The notes: generated by a model from the letters alone, not told the origin. Shown: positions 8,445 through 18,206, counted from the first letter of the stretch. The stretch is 64,000 nucleotides of DNA from Paludibacteraceae bacterium (GCA_017551675.1 JAFZLC010000007.1:62001-126000); one strand, 5' to 3'. Translations and numbers: made by a program.

Positions 8445-9842
8445 ATGGGAAAAACATTATTTGATAAAATATGGGATGCACATGTGGTGTCTCAGATTGA
8501 GGATGGTCCTACTATGTTGTACATAGACCGCCTTTACGGTCATGAGGTGACCACACCTCAGGCTTTTGACACTCTTAGAGACAAGGGTATAAAGGCTTTC
8601 CGTCCAGAACGTATCGTGGCAATGCCTGATCATAACACTCCATCAGACCAACAGGATGAAATTCATGATCCTGTGGGAAGAACTCAGGTGGAGACTTTGA
8701 AGGCAAATTGTCAAGAGTTCAATATTAAACACTTCCCTATGGGGTCGAAAGACAATGGAATTATCCATGTCGTTGGACCGGAAAAGGCACTCTCCCTTCC
8801 TGGAATGACTATTGTTTGTGGCGATTCTCACACCTCTACTCATGGAGCTGTTGGTGCGATTGCAATGGGTATCGGTACAAGTGAAGTGGCTCAAGTTTTG
8901 GCTTCTCAATGTATCCTTCAATCCAAACCTAAGACAATGCGTATTAACATAGAGGGTACTTTGAAACCTGGTGTGACAGCCAAGGACGTTGCTCTTTATA
9001 TCATGGCTAAAATGACAACATCTGGGGCAACTGGTTATGCGGTTGAGTATGCAGGTAGTACAATTCGTAATATGTCGATGGAAGGCCGTTTGACACTTTC
9101 CAACTTGTCAATCGAAATGGGCTCTCGTGCTGGATTGATTGCACCGGATGAAACCACTTTTGCCTATTTGAAAGGTAGAGAGTATGCGCCTAAAGGAGCG
9201 GAATGGGATAGTGCTGTTGAACGTTGGAAAATGTTGAAGAGCGATGAAGATGCGGTATTTGATAAAGAGGTCACTTATCGTGCGGAAGATATTGAACCTC
9301 GTATCACTTATGGTACGAATCCAGGCGCTGGTATCGCAATTAATGAGTCGATACCTACTTTGAATGAGATTCCATCTTCAGAAAAGACTCAGTTCGTGAA
9401 TATGTTGGAATATATGCAGTTCAAAGAGGGACAAAAATTGGAGGGTGTCCCCGTTGATTATGTATTCTTGGGTGCATGTACGAATGGTAGAATTGAAGAT
9501 TTCCGTGCCTTTGCTTCCATTGTTAAAGGAAGAAAGAAGGCTCCTAATGTGGTTGCATGGTTGGTACCAGGCTCATGGTTGGTTCGTCAGCAAATCATAG
9601 ACGAGGGAATTGACCTTATTTTGAAAGAGGCTGGCTTTGAACTGAGATTGCCATCATGTTCTTCTTGTTTGGCCATGAACCCAGATAAGGTACCGGCAGG
9701 TAAATTGGCTATTTCAACCAGCAACCGTAATTTCGTCGGACGTCAGGGGCCGGGTGCACGTACTGTTTTAGCTTCACCATTGGTGGTTGCGGCAAGTGCA
9801 ATTACGGGAAAAATCACAGATCCAAGAACATTTCTAAATTGA
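8445..9842 (+). CDS. leuC: 3-isopropylmalate dehydratase, large subunit
   Basis: Aconitase-family [4Fe-4S] enzyme that isomerises 2- to 3-isopropylmalate with LeuD; the same pair can act on citramalate. At 465 residues it is a typical LeuC. Visible are [25 protein letters not shown], the cluster cysteine in [14 protein letters not shown], and the C-terminal [14 protein letters not shown] with the other two cluster cysteines, then [14 protein letters not shown]. It lies 23 nt after leuA and 7 nt before leuD. Confidence 0.96.
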   Translation: MGKTLFDKIWDAHVVSQIEDGPTMLYIDRLYGHEVTTPQAFDTLRDKGIKAFRPERIVAMPDHNTPSDQQDEIHDPVGRTQVETLKANCQEFNIKHFPMGSKDNGIIHVVGPEKALSLPGMTIVCGDSHTSTHGAVGAIAMGIGTSEVAQVLASQCILQSKPKTMRINIEGTLKPGVTAKDVALYIMAKMTTSGATGYAVEYAGSTIRNMSMEGRLTLSNLSIEMGSRAGLIAPDETTFAYLKGREYAPKGAEWDSAVERWKMLKSDEDAVFDKEVTYRAEDIEPRITYGTNPGAGIAINESIPTLNEIPSSEKTQFVNMLEYMQFKEGQKLEGVPVDYVFLGACTNGRIEDFRAFASIVKGRKKAPNVVAWLVPGSWLVRQQIIDEGIDLILKEAGFELRLPSCSSCLAMNPDKVPAGKLAISTSNRNFVGRQGPGARTVLASPLVVAASAITGKITDPRTFLN

Positions 9843-9849
9843 GAAGAAT

Positions 9850-10476
9850 ATGAACAAACAGAAATTTGATATAATACAGTCAACATGTATTCCTATTGGA
9901 ATAGACAATTGTAATACTGATTTGATTATCCCAGCTCGTTATTTGGCGAGTACGACCCGTGATCCTAAATTCTTCGGAGATGCTTTTATGCATGATCTTC
10001 GTTATGATGAAAATGGAAATGTTAAGTCGGATTTTGTAATGAACCATCCCGATTTTTCAGAGGCTCCACATGAGGGTGTTCATGAGATTATTGTCGGTGG
10101 ACAGAACTGGGGTTCGGGTTCAAGTCGAGAACATGCAGCATGGTCAATTGCAGGTTATGGCGTACGTGTGGTGATTTCCAATAGTTTTGCGGATATCCAC
10201 AGAAACAACCTTTTGAATTGCTTTGTGCTTCCGGTAGTTGTCAGTCGTGAGTTTCAACAGGAACTATTCAAAAGCATAGAAGAAAATCCTAAGATGCAAG
10301 TTAGGGTTGACGTGCCTAACCAAACAGTAACCAATCTGACTACAGGTCATAGTGAACATTTTGAAATTAATAGTTACAAGAAATATTGTTTGATGAATGC
10401 TTTGGATGATATCGATTTCTTGCTTGAGAATAAGAAAAAAATAGAGGAATGGGAACAGAAAAGGAAAGATATGTAA
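9850..10476 (+). CDS. leuD: 3-isopropylmalate dehydratase, small subunit
   Basis: Swivelling-domain partner of LeuC. The 208-residue sequence has the DLIIPARYLAST segment, the GGQNWGSGSSREHAAWSIAGYGVRVVIS motif that contacts the substrate, and SFADIHRNNLLNCFVLP. The last 28 nt overlap the start of the downstream synthase gene, implying translational coupling. Confidence 0.96.
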   Translation: MNKQKFDIIQSTCIPIGIDNCNTDLIIPARYLASTTRDPKFFGDAFMHDLRYDENGNVKSDFVMNHPDFSEAPHEGVHEIIVGGQNWGSGSSREHAAWSIAGYGVRVVISNSFADIHRNNLLNCFVLPVVVSREFQQELFKSIEENPKMQVRVDVPNQTVTNLTTGHSEHFEINSYKKYCLMNALDDIDFLLENKKKIEEWEQKRKDM

Positions 10477-12020
10477 CAATAATGGACACGACACTCCGAG
10501 ATGGTGAACAAACCAACGGTGTTAGTTTTGTCCCTCATGAAAAATTGATATTGGCTCGTACCCTTCTCTTGGATGCTAATGTGGATCGAATAGAGGTGGC
10601 ATCAGCTCGAGTTAGCGATGGAGAAAAAGAGGCCGTCTCAATGATCTGTAATTGGGCGAAGGGGGTAGGTTGCCTTCATCGTATCGAAGTGTTGGGCTTT
10701 GTTGATGGTACTTCAAGTATAGATTGGATTAAGGAGACGGGATGTCAGTGCGTTAATTTGCTTGTGAAAGGATCGCAAAGACATTGTACCGAGCAATTGA
10801 AAAAGAACCCAGAAGAACATCTCCATGATATTTTGGAGGCTCTCTCTTATGCGCAAAAATTAGGATTGCGTGTTAACCTCTATTTGGAGGATTGGAGTGG
10901 TGGTATAACAGATAGTACGGAGTATGTATTCTTTTTGATGGATCATCTTAAAGATCTGAAGATTGAACATTTCATGCTTCCAGATACGTTGGGCATACTG
11001 ACTCCAGATCAGACCTATCGTTGCGTAAAGTTGATGACCGATCGTTATCCTAATCTCTCATTCGACTTTCATGCGCATAATGATTATGATTTTGCTGTAG
11101 CTAATTCGATGGCAGCTGTGCAAGCTGGTGCCAATGGATTGCATACAACCATCAACGGATTGGGTGAACGCGCAGGTAATGCTCCTTTGGCAAGTGTTCA
11201 AGCTGCATTGAAAGACCATTATCACGTTCAAACTGGTATCAACGAATCTAAATTAATGGAGATATGCCATTTGGTCGAGTCGTATAGTTGCATTGCAATA
11301 CCACCTAATAGACCTGTTGTGGGTGAGAGTGTCTTTACACAAGTGGCTGGTGTTCATGCGGATGGTGATAACAAATCGGGATTGTATTGCAATGACTTGC
11401 TCCCTGAACGTTTTGGTAGAAAGCGTGAATATGCTTTGGGTAAAAATAGCGGAAGAGCTAATATCCTTAAAAACCTCGAGGAGTTGGGACTTGCCCTTAC
11501 ACCTGAACAGACTAAGGCTGTCACAAAACGAATCATCGAATTGGGTGATAAAAAGGAACTCGTCACGCAAGAAGATCTTCCTTATATAGTGGCCGACGTG
11601 GTTAAGCATTCTGCTCCTGATGATCATGTGAAGTTGGATAGCTATATGGTGAGTACGAGTTATGGTTTGAAACCATTGGCTAGTGTTCGTCTTGAAATCG
11701 GAGGAAAAAGTTATGAGGAGACTGCAACGGGTGACGGACAATACGATGCGTTCGTTCGTGCGGTAAGACATATCTATCGCGATAAACTGCAGCGCAAGTT
11801 CCCTTGGTTGACGAACTATGTTGTGAGTATTCCTCCTGGAGGTCGAACAGACGCTTTGGTGCAAACCAGTATTTCATGGACATTCGATGGGAAAAGTTAT
11901 CGAACAAGAGGACTGGATGCCGATCAGATGGAGGCAGCTATCAAAGCTACTTTTAAAATGTTGAACCTAATAGAAGACTTGTACACACAAGCGCCAGAGA
12001 GAACGAAAGAAAATAAATAA
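10449..12020 (+). CDS. 2-isopropylmalate/citramalate synthase family protein
   Basis: A second, divergent 523-residue member of the LeuA family. It has the barrel signature [12 protein letters not shown] (residues 13-24), metal-ligand segment FDFHAHNDYDFAVANS, INGLGERAGNAPLASV and a C-terminal LeuA-type regulatory domain (from about 380; LDSYMVSTSYGLKPLASVRL). Its active-site surroundings differ from leuA. In Bacteroides this position holds a second synthase; (R)-citramalate synthase (pyruvate + acetyl-CoA, leading to 2-oxobutyrate and isoleucine) is my preferred reading because the operon leader is Ile-rich, but this is inference. It overlaps leuD by 28 nt. Confidence 0.75.
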   Translation: MGTEKERYVTIMDTTLRDGEQTNGVSFVPHEKLILARTLLLDANVDRIEVASARVSDGEKEAVSMICNWAKGVGCLHRIEVLGFVDGTSSIDWIKETGCQCVNLLVKGSQRHCTEQLKKNPEEHLHDILEALSYAQKLGLRVNLYLEDWSGGITDSTEYVFFLMDHLKDLKIEHFMLPDTLGILTPDQTYRCVKLMTDRYPNLSFDFHAHNDYDFAVANSMAAVQAGANGLHTTINGLGERAGNAPLASVQAALKDHYHVQTGINESKLMEICHLVESYSCIAIPPNRPVVGESVFTQVAGVHADGDNKSGLYCNDLLPERFGRKREYALGKNSGRANILKNLEELGLALTPEQTKAVTKRIIELGDKKELVTQEDLPYIVADVVKHSAPDDHVKLDSYMVSTSYGLKPLASVRLEIGGKSYEETATGDGQYDAFVRAVRHIYRDKLQRKFPWLTNYVVSIPPGGRTDALVQTSISWTFDGKSYRTRGLDADQMEAAIKATFKMLNLIEDLYTQAPERTKENK

Positions 12021-12039
12021 CCGTTAATTTTTTATTAAT

Positions 12040-13101
12040 ATGAAATTGAAAATTGCTGTATTACCAGGAGACGGAATAGGTCCTGAGATCTCCGAACAGG
12101 GTGTGAATGTAATGTCTGCCGTCTGTGAAAAGTTTGGACATGAGGTGAGTTATACCTATGCTTTGTGTGGCGCAGATGCCATAGAAAAAGTGGTTGACCC
12201 ATTCCCAGATGATACATTTAAAATCTGTATGGATTCTGATGCCGTACTTTTTTCGGCAGTAGGAGATCCTAAGTATGATAATGACCCCACTTCAAAAGTT
12301 CGTCCTGAACAAGGATTGTTGGCTATGCGTAAAAAGCTAGGATTGTTCGCTAATATCCGTCCTATTCAAACCTTCGATTGCTTGGTTCATAAGAGTCCGT
12401 TGAAGGATGAATTGGTAAAAGGTGCTGATTTTATTTGCTTCCGTGAACTAACTGGAGGTATGTATTTTGGAGAAAAGAAGGAGGGTGAAGATTTCGCATA
12501 CGATACCAATGCATATAGTCGGATGGAAGTGGAACGCATATTGAAGGAGGCTTATAAATATGCAAGAATGCGGAAAAAACATCTGACAGTGGTCGATAAG
12601 GCAAATGTGTTGGCTTCGTCTCGTTTGTGGAGAAAAGTGGCACAGGATATGGCAGTCAATTATCCTGATGTGACCACCGATTTTATGTATGTTGACAATG
12701 CGTCTATGAGAATGATACAGGAGCCAACATTCTTTGATGTGATGGTGACGGAGAACACATTCGGTGATATCCTTACAGACGAAGGATCATGTATTACAGG
12801 ATCGATGGGCTTACTTCCTTCTGCATCAACGGGAGAGCACACACCAGTGTTCGAACCTGTTCATGGATCATGGCCTCAGGCAAAAGGATTGAACATAGCT
12901 AATCCATTGGCTCAGATTCTTTCCGTTGCCATGTTGTTTGAATATTTTGATTTAAAAGAAGAAGGAAGATTGGTTCGTGAGGCTGTTGATGCTTCTTTGG
13001 ATGCAAAAGTCCGTACACCAGAGATTCAGGTTGAAGGTGGCGCTAAATATGGTACCAAAGAGGTGGGTGCATGGATTGTTGATTATATTAAGAAGAAATA
13101 A
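12040..13101 (+). CDS. leuB: 3-isopropylmalate dehydrogenase
   Basis: NAD-dependent oxidative decarboxylase that gives 2-oxoisocaproate; homologues also act on 3-methylmalate in the citramalate route. The 353-residue sequence has [10 protein letters not shown] at the N-terminus, [21 protein letters not shown], the [10 protein letters not shown] substrate loop, [18 protein letters not shown] and [10 protein letters not shown], then [13 protein letters not shown] for NAD binding. It is the last gene of the operon and is followed by a strong terminator. Confidence 0.96.
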   Translation: MKLKIAVLPGDGIGPEISEQGVNVMSAVCEKFGHEVSYTYALCGADAIEKVVDPFPDDTFKICMDSDAVLFSAVGDPKYDNDPTSKVRPEQGLLAMRKKLGLFANIRPIQTFDCLVHKSPLKDELVKGADFICFRELTGGMYFGEKKEGEDFAYDTNAYSRMEVERILKEAYKYARMRKKHLTVVDKANVLASSRLWRKVAQDMAVNYPDVTTDFMYVDNASMRMIQEPTFFDVMVTENTFGDILTDEGSCITGSMGLLPSASTGEHTPVFEPVHGSWPQAKGLNIANPLAQILSVAMLFEYFDLKEEGRLVREAVDASLDAKVRTPEIQVEGGAKYGTKEVGAWIVDYIKKK

Positions 13102-13136
13102 ACGGGACGAATAGAGAAGATTGAAAAGGTACTCAT

Positions 13137-13172
13137 AAGGACATGCTCAACAAGAGCGTGTCCTTTTGTTTT
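13137..13172 (+). terminator. Intrinsic terminator of the leu operon
   Basis: Stem AAGGACATGCTC (13137-13148) / GAGCGTGTCCTT (13154-13165), 12 bp with one G-U pair, loop AACAA, then TTGTTTT. It ends the leuB transcript just before the convergent gene on the minus strand. Confidence 0.88.
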
Positions 13173-13189
13173 ATGATAGCAGCAATGTT

Positions 13190-13963
13190 TTAAGGCTCTG
13201 TCTGTGTCTCTGTCACCACAACTATGGCAAGGTAGTTCCCATTAGGGTAGTGGCGGTAAAACGTTTTGTCGATTAAGTTTCCCTTTTTGTCATAGTGGTA
13301 TCTTATATAGATATTTCCATTTGAATCATATTGATATGTGTATCTGTAATCCAATGTCCCTGCTTTGTTATAGGCACATTCCTCAATCTCTTTCCCATTC
13401 AAATCATATTTATATGTATGTTTGCTGATGAGTTTGTATTGCTTGTATTCACATTTCTCCACAATACAACCCTTGGTATTGTATTTGTTTTTGAAAATTC
13501 TGGGGTATCCCTCCATTTGATATATATATGTCTCGATCTCTTTCCCATTAGCATCATAACGGAAATTAACTTCTTTCTGTTCAGGGTAAGGAATCCCCTG
13601 TCCGTGACTTATCTTCAACCATTTGTTCTTCTCCGCAGAACCGCTGTATTCTGTTGAAATACAATATTCATGATTGGATTCTGTTTCATATCTTTTGTAT
13701 CCAGCAGAATCATATTCCGTACTCACTTTGTTTAACAGAGACACCTCCTTTATCGAGTCTGATTCTATGATAACTTTATACGTTGTTTTGACGGTTCTCT
13801 TTGGTTGGCTATTTGATTCCAATGCGTTAGTACTATCCGCAGTTGGAATTATTTTCTCCATGAGTTTTGTTATGTCAATAGCTGATTGACCTAATACTGT
13901 TGCGGAAGTTGTCAGTAAACAAAGTAAGCCGATAAGCGTGTATGTGTGTTTGCGTGTTGCCAT
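13190..13963 (-). CDS. Secreted YD-repeat-like protein, unknown function
   Basis: A 257-residue protein from the ATG at 13963, which gives a signal peptide (MATRKHTYTLIGLLCLLTTSATVLG) and starts 2 nt after the stop of the NlpC/P60 gene; a longer frame inside that gene is rejected. The C-terminal half has repeats of the form YDANGKEIE-YIYQ, YDLNGKEIEECAY, YDSNGNIYIRYHYDKKGNLID, resembling YD/RHS-type repeats. There is no toxin domain or RHS core. Co-transcription with a cell-wall hydrolase suggests an envelope role; nothing more can be said. Confidence 0.6.
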   Translation of the reverse strand: MATRKHTYTLIGLLCLLTTSATVLGQSAIDITKLMEKIIPTADSTNALESNSQPKRTVKTTYKVIIESDSIKEVSLLNKVSTEYDSAGYKRYETESNHEYCISTEYSGSAEKNKWLKISHGQGIPYPEQKEVNFRYDANGKEIETYIYQMEGYPRIFKNKYNTKGCIVEKCEYKQYKLISKHTYKYDLNGKEIEECAYNKAGTLDYRYTYQYDSNGNIYIRYHYDKKGNLIDKTFYRHYPNGNYLAIVVVTETQTEP

Positions 13964-13965
13964 GA

Positions 13966-15096
13966 CTATCGTTTGATGATTAGTTGTTGCCCTATTCGCA
14001 GATTCGCATTTTTCATCTGATTCCACTTCATAATCTCCTCTGCTGTGCAACCATATTGCTTGCCGATTCGGTATAGCGTTTCCCCTTTCTTCACAATGTG
14101 AGTGGAGACTTCTTCTTTTTTCTCATCGCTGTTTCCGTTGTCTTCTTTCGTTTCATCTTTGATGACACTTTTTTCCTGATCAGAAGACTCTTTCTTCACG
14201 TCTGTGGAGTCAGAAGGTGCGGGAGATATCTCTTTCTTCTCATCTTTTGAATGATTTTCGATTGACTCTTTATCGTCGTTAGGTTGTGGAGCAGATGTGT
14301 CAGGATTGATGAGAAGTTTCTGACCAATCTTCAAGTTGTTGTTTTTTAGATTGTTCCATTGAATGATATCATCCACTTTACATCTGTATTGTTTGGAGAT
14401 GCGATAGAGATTATCACCTTTTTGAACAACATGAACAATGTTTGTTTCTTCTTTTTTAGTCTCCTTGTCTGTGATAAGCTCTTCTTTTTCAGTCTTCTTC
14501 TGAATCGTGTCAGTCGACGGAGTGTTTTTGTCGTCACGTTTTGGAGTAGGCTCAGCATCTTTCTTGTCAGTATCATCTTTTGGATTTGGTATGAATTCAT
14601 CAGAAGATTCTTCTTCTCCGATAATTCTCCGATAACCTATAAATCTTTTGTTGTAGTAGTCGAGCCCTGGGTAAAGATCGATTGTGACTCCCTTCTGGAC
14701 GGAAGCGTGAATGAAATAAACCGTGTCGCTATTTCCTTTGTGATCGACAACGATTCCGACGTGTCCGACGCTTTTGCTTTTCGCATTACTTCCTTTGAAA
14801 AAGATGAGGTCGCCTTTTTTTGTTCTTCCTTTTTTTATCTTATCTCCTTGAGTGTATTGGGAGGAGGAAGAACTGCTAAGAGAGTAACCAAAGTGACTGA
14901 ATACATAGCCAGTGAATCCAGAGCAATCGAAAGTCTTTGGACCTTTGCTTGCATATTTATATTTGCATCCAATATATTTCTTTGAATAGTTAACGAGAGA
15001 GTCTCTGAGTAAGTCATCTGTACGAGATCTTCCCCATGCATTAATGGATAAGAAACAAAAAAGTGAGATAAGAAATAAACTTTTGGTCTTCTTCAT
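13966..15096 (-). CDS. NlpC/P60 cell-wall hydrolase with two LysM domains
   Basis: A secreted peptidoglycan endopeptidase candidate, 376 residues. Signal peptide 1-20 (ending SINAWG), then an NlpC/P60 domain (about 30-160) with catalytic C58 (FDCSGF), H112 (GHVGIV) and H130 (FIHAS). Two LysM peptidoglycan-binding domains lie at about 221-264 and 332-375 (both V-KG-LYRI-KQY-C), joined by charged K/E/D/S-rich linkers. LysM at the C-terminus after the catalytic domain is less usual than the reverse. It is the first gene of a two-gene minus-strand operon with the YD-repeat-like protein. Confidence 0.9.
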   Translation of the reverse strand: MKKTKSLFLISLFCFLSINAWGRSRTDDLLRDSLVNYSKKYIGCKYKYASKGPKTFDCSGFTGYVFSHFGYSLSSSSSSQYTQGDKIKKGRTKKGDLIFFKGSNAKSKSVGHVGIVVDHKGNSDTVYFIHASVQKGVTIDLYPGLDYYNKRFIGYRRIIGEEESSDEFIPNPKDDTDKKDAEPTPKRDDKNTPSTDTIQKKTEKEELITDKETKKEETNIVHVVQKGDNLYRISKQYRCKVDDIIQWNNLKNNNLKIGQKLLINPDTSAPQPNDDKESIENHSKDEKKEISPAPSDSTDVKKESSDQEKSVIKDETKEDNGNSDEKKEEVSTHIVKKGETLYRIGKQYGCTAEEIMKWNQMKNANLRIGQQLIIKR

Positions 15097-15151
15097 TTCA
15101 GATTATGTTTCGGGAGAATATATAGTATTCACCTTAATTAACAGAACGTTG

Positions 15152-15159
15152 CAAAGGTA
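15152..15159 (-). promoter_or_regulatory. Candidate -7 box of the NlpC/P60 gene
   Basis: On the minus strand this reads TACCTTTG, matching TAnnTTTG, 56 nt upstream of the start codon. No clear TTTG lies 20 nt further upstream. Confidence 0.5.
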
Positions 15160-15280
15160 ACCATTATAATTGGAATTATAAATTTTATAGTTGACTTTAT
15201 GAAATAACCAGTTGGAATTTTGAAAAAAGCAAATAAATAATTATGTTTGCTTAAAGGAAGTTCTCGAAAAAAAATGAGGT

Positions 15281-16105
15281 ATGGTGGAGTTGAGTCATAA
15301 TCAAGAGAAGAAGGATAAGAAAGAGTGGGCCATTATCAATATGTTCCGTTCCAGTTACCCGTATTTCCCTATAGGTGAGTTGGAAAAATCCGAATCACCT
15401 GATTTTTTGTTGCGTTCAGGAGATAAACTGATAGGTATTGAACTGACGGAGTTGAAGTATGAAAGGGAGGACAAGCTATTTAATTTGCGTGCACATGAAG
15501 ACTTCCTTACATACATGATGGAAGATGCGCAACGAATAGTAGAGGAGAAATGTGATTATAAACTGATGGTGGAGGTCTTGTTTTCTGATGATATTAGTCC
15601 GACGGTTTTGATGGTGAATGAAGAGGCACGCTTGTTGGTTCGACAAGGGCTGGCAGAGTCGATAGCGAATGTCGTTTCTGAGAATATACCAGAATCCACA
15701 GGAACAAAATACAAAGTGGATAGGACCTCTAAATATGGACATCAGAAGTTGCATCCGAAGATTCAGTGTATCACCATCCTGAATGTGACGGGCAGATGGT
15801 ATGAAGGATTATGGTATGCAGCCATAGCTACGAAGGTGAAGCCTCTTTCCATCTCTAGTGTGTCGCAAAGATTGGTTGCGAAAAATTGTAAATTGCGGAA
15901 ATATAATTCATCCTGTGATGAACAATGGTTGGTGATTATACAGAATAGTTTCTTGATGTCAAGTTCGTATAATTCGTCGACCGCAGCAGAGGCGCTTGCC
16001 CATCATTATAAAAGTAATTTTGATAAAGTATTCGTCTTTGAGCGAAGTGAGGGGTTGGTGACACGCTTGGATATTGAAAAGTATGAGGATAAAAAGAAAA
16101 AATGA
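15281..16105 (+). CDS. Hypothetical protein, possible PD-(D/E)XK-like nuclease fold
   Basis: A 274-residue soluble protein with no signal peptide. The only suggestive motif is near the N-terminus: P40-D41 in SPDFLLRSGDKLIGIELTEL followed by E54-x-T56, which resembles the PD...(D/E)-x-K core of restriction-like nucleases with Thr in place of Lys. An upstream acidic residue (E15 or E33) could complete the site. It stands alone, without methylase, helicase or mobility genes. Upstream DNA (15160-15280) is AT-rich with no strong promoter. The family assignment is tentative. Confidence 0.45.
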   Translation: MVELSHNQEKKDKKEWAIINMFRSSYPYFPIGELEKSESPDFLLRSGDKLIGIELTELKYEREDKLFNLRAHEDFLTYMMEDAQRIVEEKCDYKLMVEVLFSDDISPTVLMVNEEARLLVRQGLAESIANVVSENIPESTGTKYKVDRTSKYGHQKLHPKIQCITILNVTGRWYEGLWYAAIATKVKPLSISSVSQRLVAKNCKLRKYNSSCDEQWLVIIQNSFLMSSSYNSSTAAEALAHHYKSNFDKVFVFERSEGLVTRLDIEKYEDKKKK

Positions 16106-16153
16106 AGATTTTAAAAACGGTTGATTGCTATTCTTGATGTTAAAAAATATTAA

Positions 16154-16161
16154 TATCTTTG
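16154..16161 (+). promoter_or_regulatory. Candidate -7 box of the lipoprotein gene
   Basis: TATCTTTG, matching TAnnTTTG, 15 nt before the ATG at 16176. A CTTG at 16133-16136 is 17 nt upstream, a weak -33 candidate. The 5' UTR would be very short. Confidence 0.5.
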
Positions 16162-16175
16162 TGCCGTAAATTAAA

Positions 16176-17327
16176 ATGCAAATGAATATAAAAAACATTT
16201 TGTTAGCATTTCCTGTAATGGCCTTCTCTTTGGTTGGATGTTTACAGGAAGAGCCGTTAGAATCGGAGGCAGACATTCTTCAATGCAAGTTGTCTGGTGA
16301 TAAAGAGTATCTTATTACGAAAGCCGACACGTTGATGGAGGTGACTAGTATAATGAATAACATCACAATATTTGTAAAGCAGGGTTGTAATTTAACTAAA
16401 AGAGCTCCAGAATTTGTCTTGACAAAGGGTGCCACAATATCACCTAAGAGTGGTTCTGTTCAAGATTTTTCGGATAATAAGGAGGTGATTTATACCGTTA
16501 CATCCGAGAGTGGAGAGTGGAAACGAATCTATCATGTGACCTATCGCTGTGCGGTGTCGTTGCCTACCCATTTCAGCTTTGAAAATTATATGTTGAATGA
16601 ATCTAACAAATACCATATCATATATGAAGTTGTGGATGGTGTAGATATTTTGTCATGGTGGAATACAGGAAATCCTGGATTCTGCTTGGCATCAAGTGTG
16701 GGACCAGAAGGATATCCAACGGTGGTCGTGGAAGATGGATATAAAGGGAAAGCTATTAAAATGACAACCCGTTTTGCAGGAAGTTTCGGAAAAGCAGCAG
16801 GTATGCCAATTGCACCAGGAAATTTGTTCTTGGGAACATTTAATGTACAACAGGCGTTGAAGTCGCCTTTGTCGGCAACACGTTTTGGTGTGCCATTCTT
16901 GCAAGAACCGGATTCCATAGTGGGTTGGTATAAATACAAACCAGGTCCGAAGATGACAGATGGCTCGTATCGTGAGATAGATGGAACGGACGATTTCAAT
17001 ATCTATGCTATTTTGTATGAAAACACAGATAAGGATGGTAATGCTGTGATGTTGGATGGAACCAATTCATTGAATAGTGAGCATCTGGTTCTGTTGGCAC
17101 AAATGCCAGCATCCGATCGGAAGAATACAGATAAGTGGCTTCGATTCTCCTTCCCATTCAAAGCAATGAATGGCAAGAAGGTAGATAAAGATAGATTGCA
17201 GAAGTATGGTTATAATTTTGGAATCGTCTTCTCATCCAGTTTGAAGGGTGATGATTTTACGGGAGCCGTCGGAAGTGAGTTGTATGTAGATGAAGTGGAG
17301 ATTGTGTGTAAGGAAACAGCTAAATAA
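16176..17327 (+). CDS. Surface lipoprotein, PCMD-like
   Basis: A 383-residue lipoprotein: hydrophobic signal then lipobox LVGC with Cys22. The N-terminal part (about 30-120) looks like a small beta domain ending in VTYRC; the rest (FSFENYMLNESNKYHIIYEV... to LYVDEVEIVCK) resembles the putative carbohydrate-metabolism domain (PCMD) of Bacteroidetes lipoproteins, which often form jelly-roll folds. The gene is 15 nt before a beta-barrel gene, and the pair probably works together at the outer membrane. The ligand is unknown. Confidence 0.6.
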   Translation: MQMNIKNILLAFPVMAFSLVGCLQEEPLESEADILQCKLSGDKEYLITKADTLMEVTSIMNNITIFVKQGCNLTKRAPEFVLTKGATISPKSGSVQDFSDNKEVIYTVTSESGEWKRIYHVTYRCAVSLPTHFSFENYMLNESNKYHIIYEVVDGVDILSWWNTGNPGFCLASSVGPEGYPTVVVEDGYKGKAIKMTTRFAGSFGKAAGMPIAPGNLFLGTFNVQQALKSPLSATRFGVPFLQEPDSIVGWYKYKPGPKMTDGSYREIDGTDDFNIYAILYENTDKDGNAVMLDGTNSLNSEHLVLLAQMPASDRKNTDKWLRFSFPFKAMNGKKVDKDRLQKYGYNFGIVFSSSLKGDDFTGAVGSELYVDEVEIVCKETAK

Positions 17328-17342
17328 AAGGGAGAACGAAAG

Positions 17343-18146
17343 ATGAGAAATAAGATTATTACATTATTGTTGCTGTTAGGATGTATGATGAGTGCTTTCT
17401 CTCAAACTGAGGTGGGGGAGAATGTGAAAAATAACGTCCAGTATGATACTGCACGTGTGAAGGCAGATCGTCCTCTTCCGTATTTTGAGTTTCGTCTTGG
17501 ATTTGAAGTAGGAGGAACTGTTCCTTTCCCATTGCCAGCACAGATTCGTAAGATTAATGGATTTGCTCCTTTGGGGAATTTCTCAGCTCAGGCTTTGTCT
17601 AATATGCCATTTAACAAAAGATGGGAGATGTTGTTGGGACTTCGTTTCGAGCGTAAAGGAATGACCACAAAGTCTACTGTAAAGGATTACAACATGTCTA
17701 TACAAGATGATGATGGAGGAACAATCATGGGAAGATGGACAGGAGATGTTACCATGTCAGCAGATCAATGGATGTTAACGCTTCCGGTTGCTGCCACATT
17801 TAATATAACAGAAAAGGGTAGGATTCGTTTGGGTTGTTATTATGGATATGTCTTCAAGGGATTGTTCTATGGAGAGGTGCAAAATGGTTATTTGAGAGAA
17901 GGAGACCCAACGGGTGCGAAGATAGAGGTGGGAGAAGAACCACAATCATTTGAGTTTAATGAGGATATGCGTCGTTTCCAGTGGGGATTGACCTTAGGAG
18001 GCGAGTGGAGTTTGGGTAAACGCTTTTCTGTCTTTGCCGATTTGGATTGGGGATTGAATAACATATTCGTACCAACGTTTGAAACCATCTCATTTGATAT
18101 GTATCCGATTTTTGGAACGCTGGGTATAGGTTATTCGTTTAAGTAA
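17343..18146 (+). CDS. Outer-membrane beta-barrel protein
   Basis: A 267-residue secreted protein: signal peptide MRNKIITLLLLLGCMMSAFS, cut before QTEVGE. The mature part is rich in amphipathic strands (FEFRLGFEVGGTVPF, WEMLLGLRFERKGM, GRIRLGCYYGYVF, FQWGLTLGGEWSLGKRFSVFADLDWGL) and ends in FGTLGIGYSFK, a typical C-terminal barrel strand ending aromatic. It belongs to the broad porin/PorT-like group. It lies 15 nt after the lipoprotein gene, forming a lipoprotein-barrel pair. Confidence 0.7.
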   Translation: MRNKIITLLLLLGCMMSAFSQTEVGENVKNNVQYDTARVKADRPLPYFEFRLGFEVGGTVPFPLPAQIRKINGFAPLGNFSAQALSNMPFNKRWEMLLGLRFERKGMTTKSTVKDYNMSIQDDDGGTIMGRWTGDVTMSADQWMLTLPVAATFNITEKGRIRLGCYYGYVFKGLFYGEVQNGYLREGDPTGAKIEVGEEPQSFEFNEDMRRFQWGLTLGGEWSLGKRFSVFADLDWGLNNIFVPTFETISFDMYPIFGTLGIGYSFK

Positions 18147-18198
18147 CACAAACTTAGGAATAGGTAGGTGTAATCTTTTCCATTTCTTATTTTTTTTA

Positions 18199-18206
18199 TA
18201 TTTTTG
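18199..18206 (+). promoter_or_regulatory. Candidate -7 box of porT
   Basis: TATTTTTG, matching TAnnTTTG, in the 125-nt gap between the barrel gene and porT, 65 nt before the start codon. No good -33 box is seen. Confidence 0.45.

Noticed and set aside
14359-14985. A 208-codon plus-strand frame
   Set aside because: It is antisense to the NlpC/P60-LysM gene and reflects its repetitive K/E codons.
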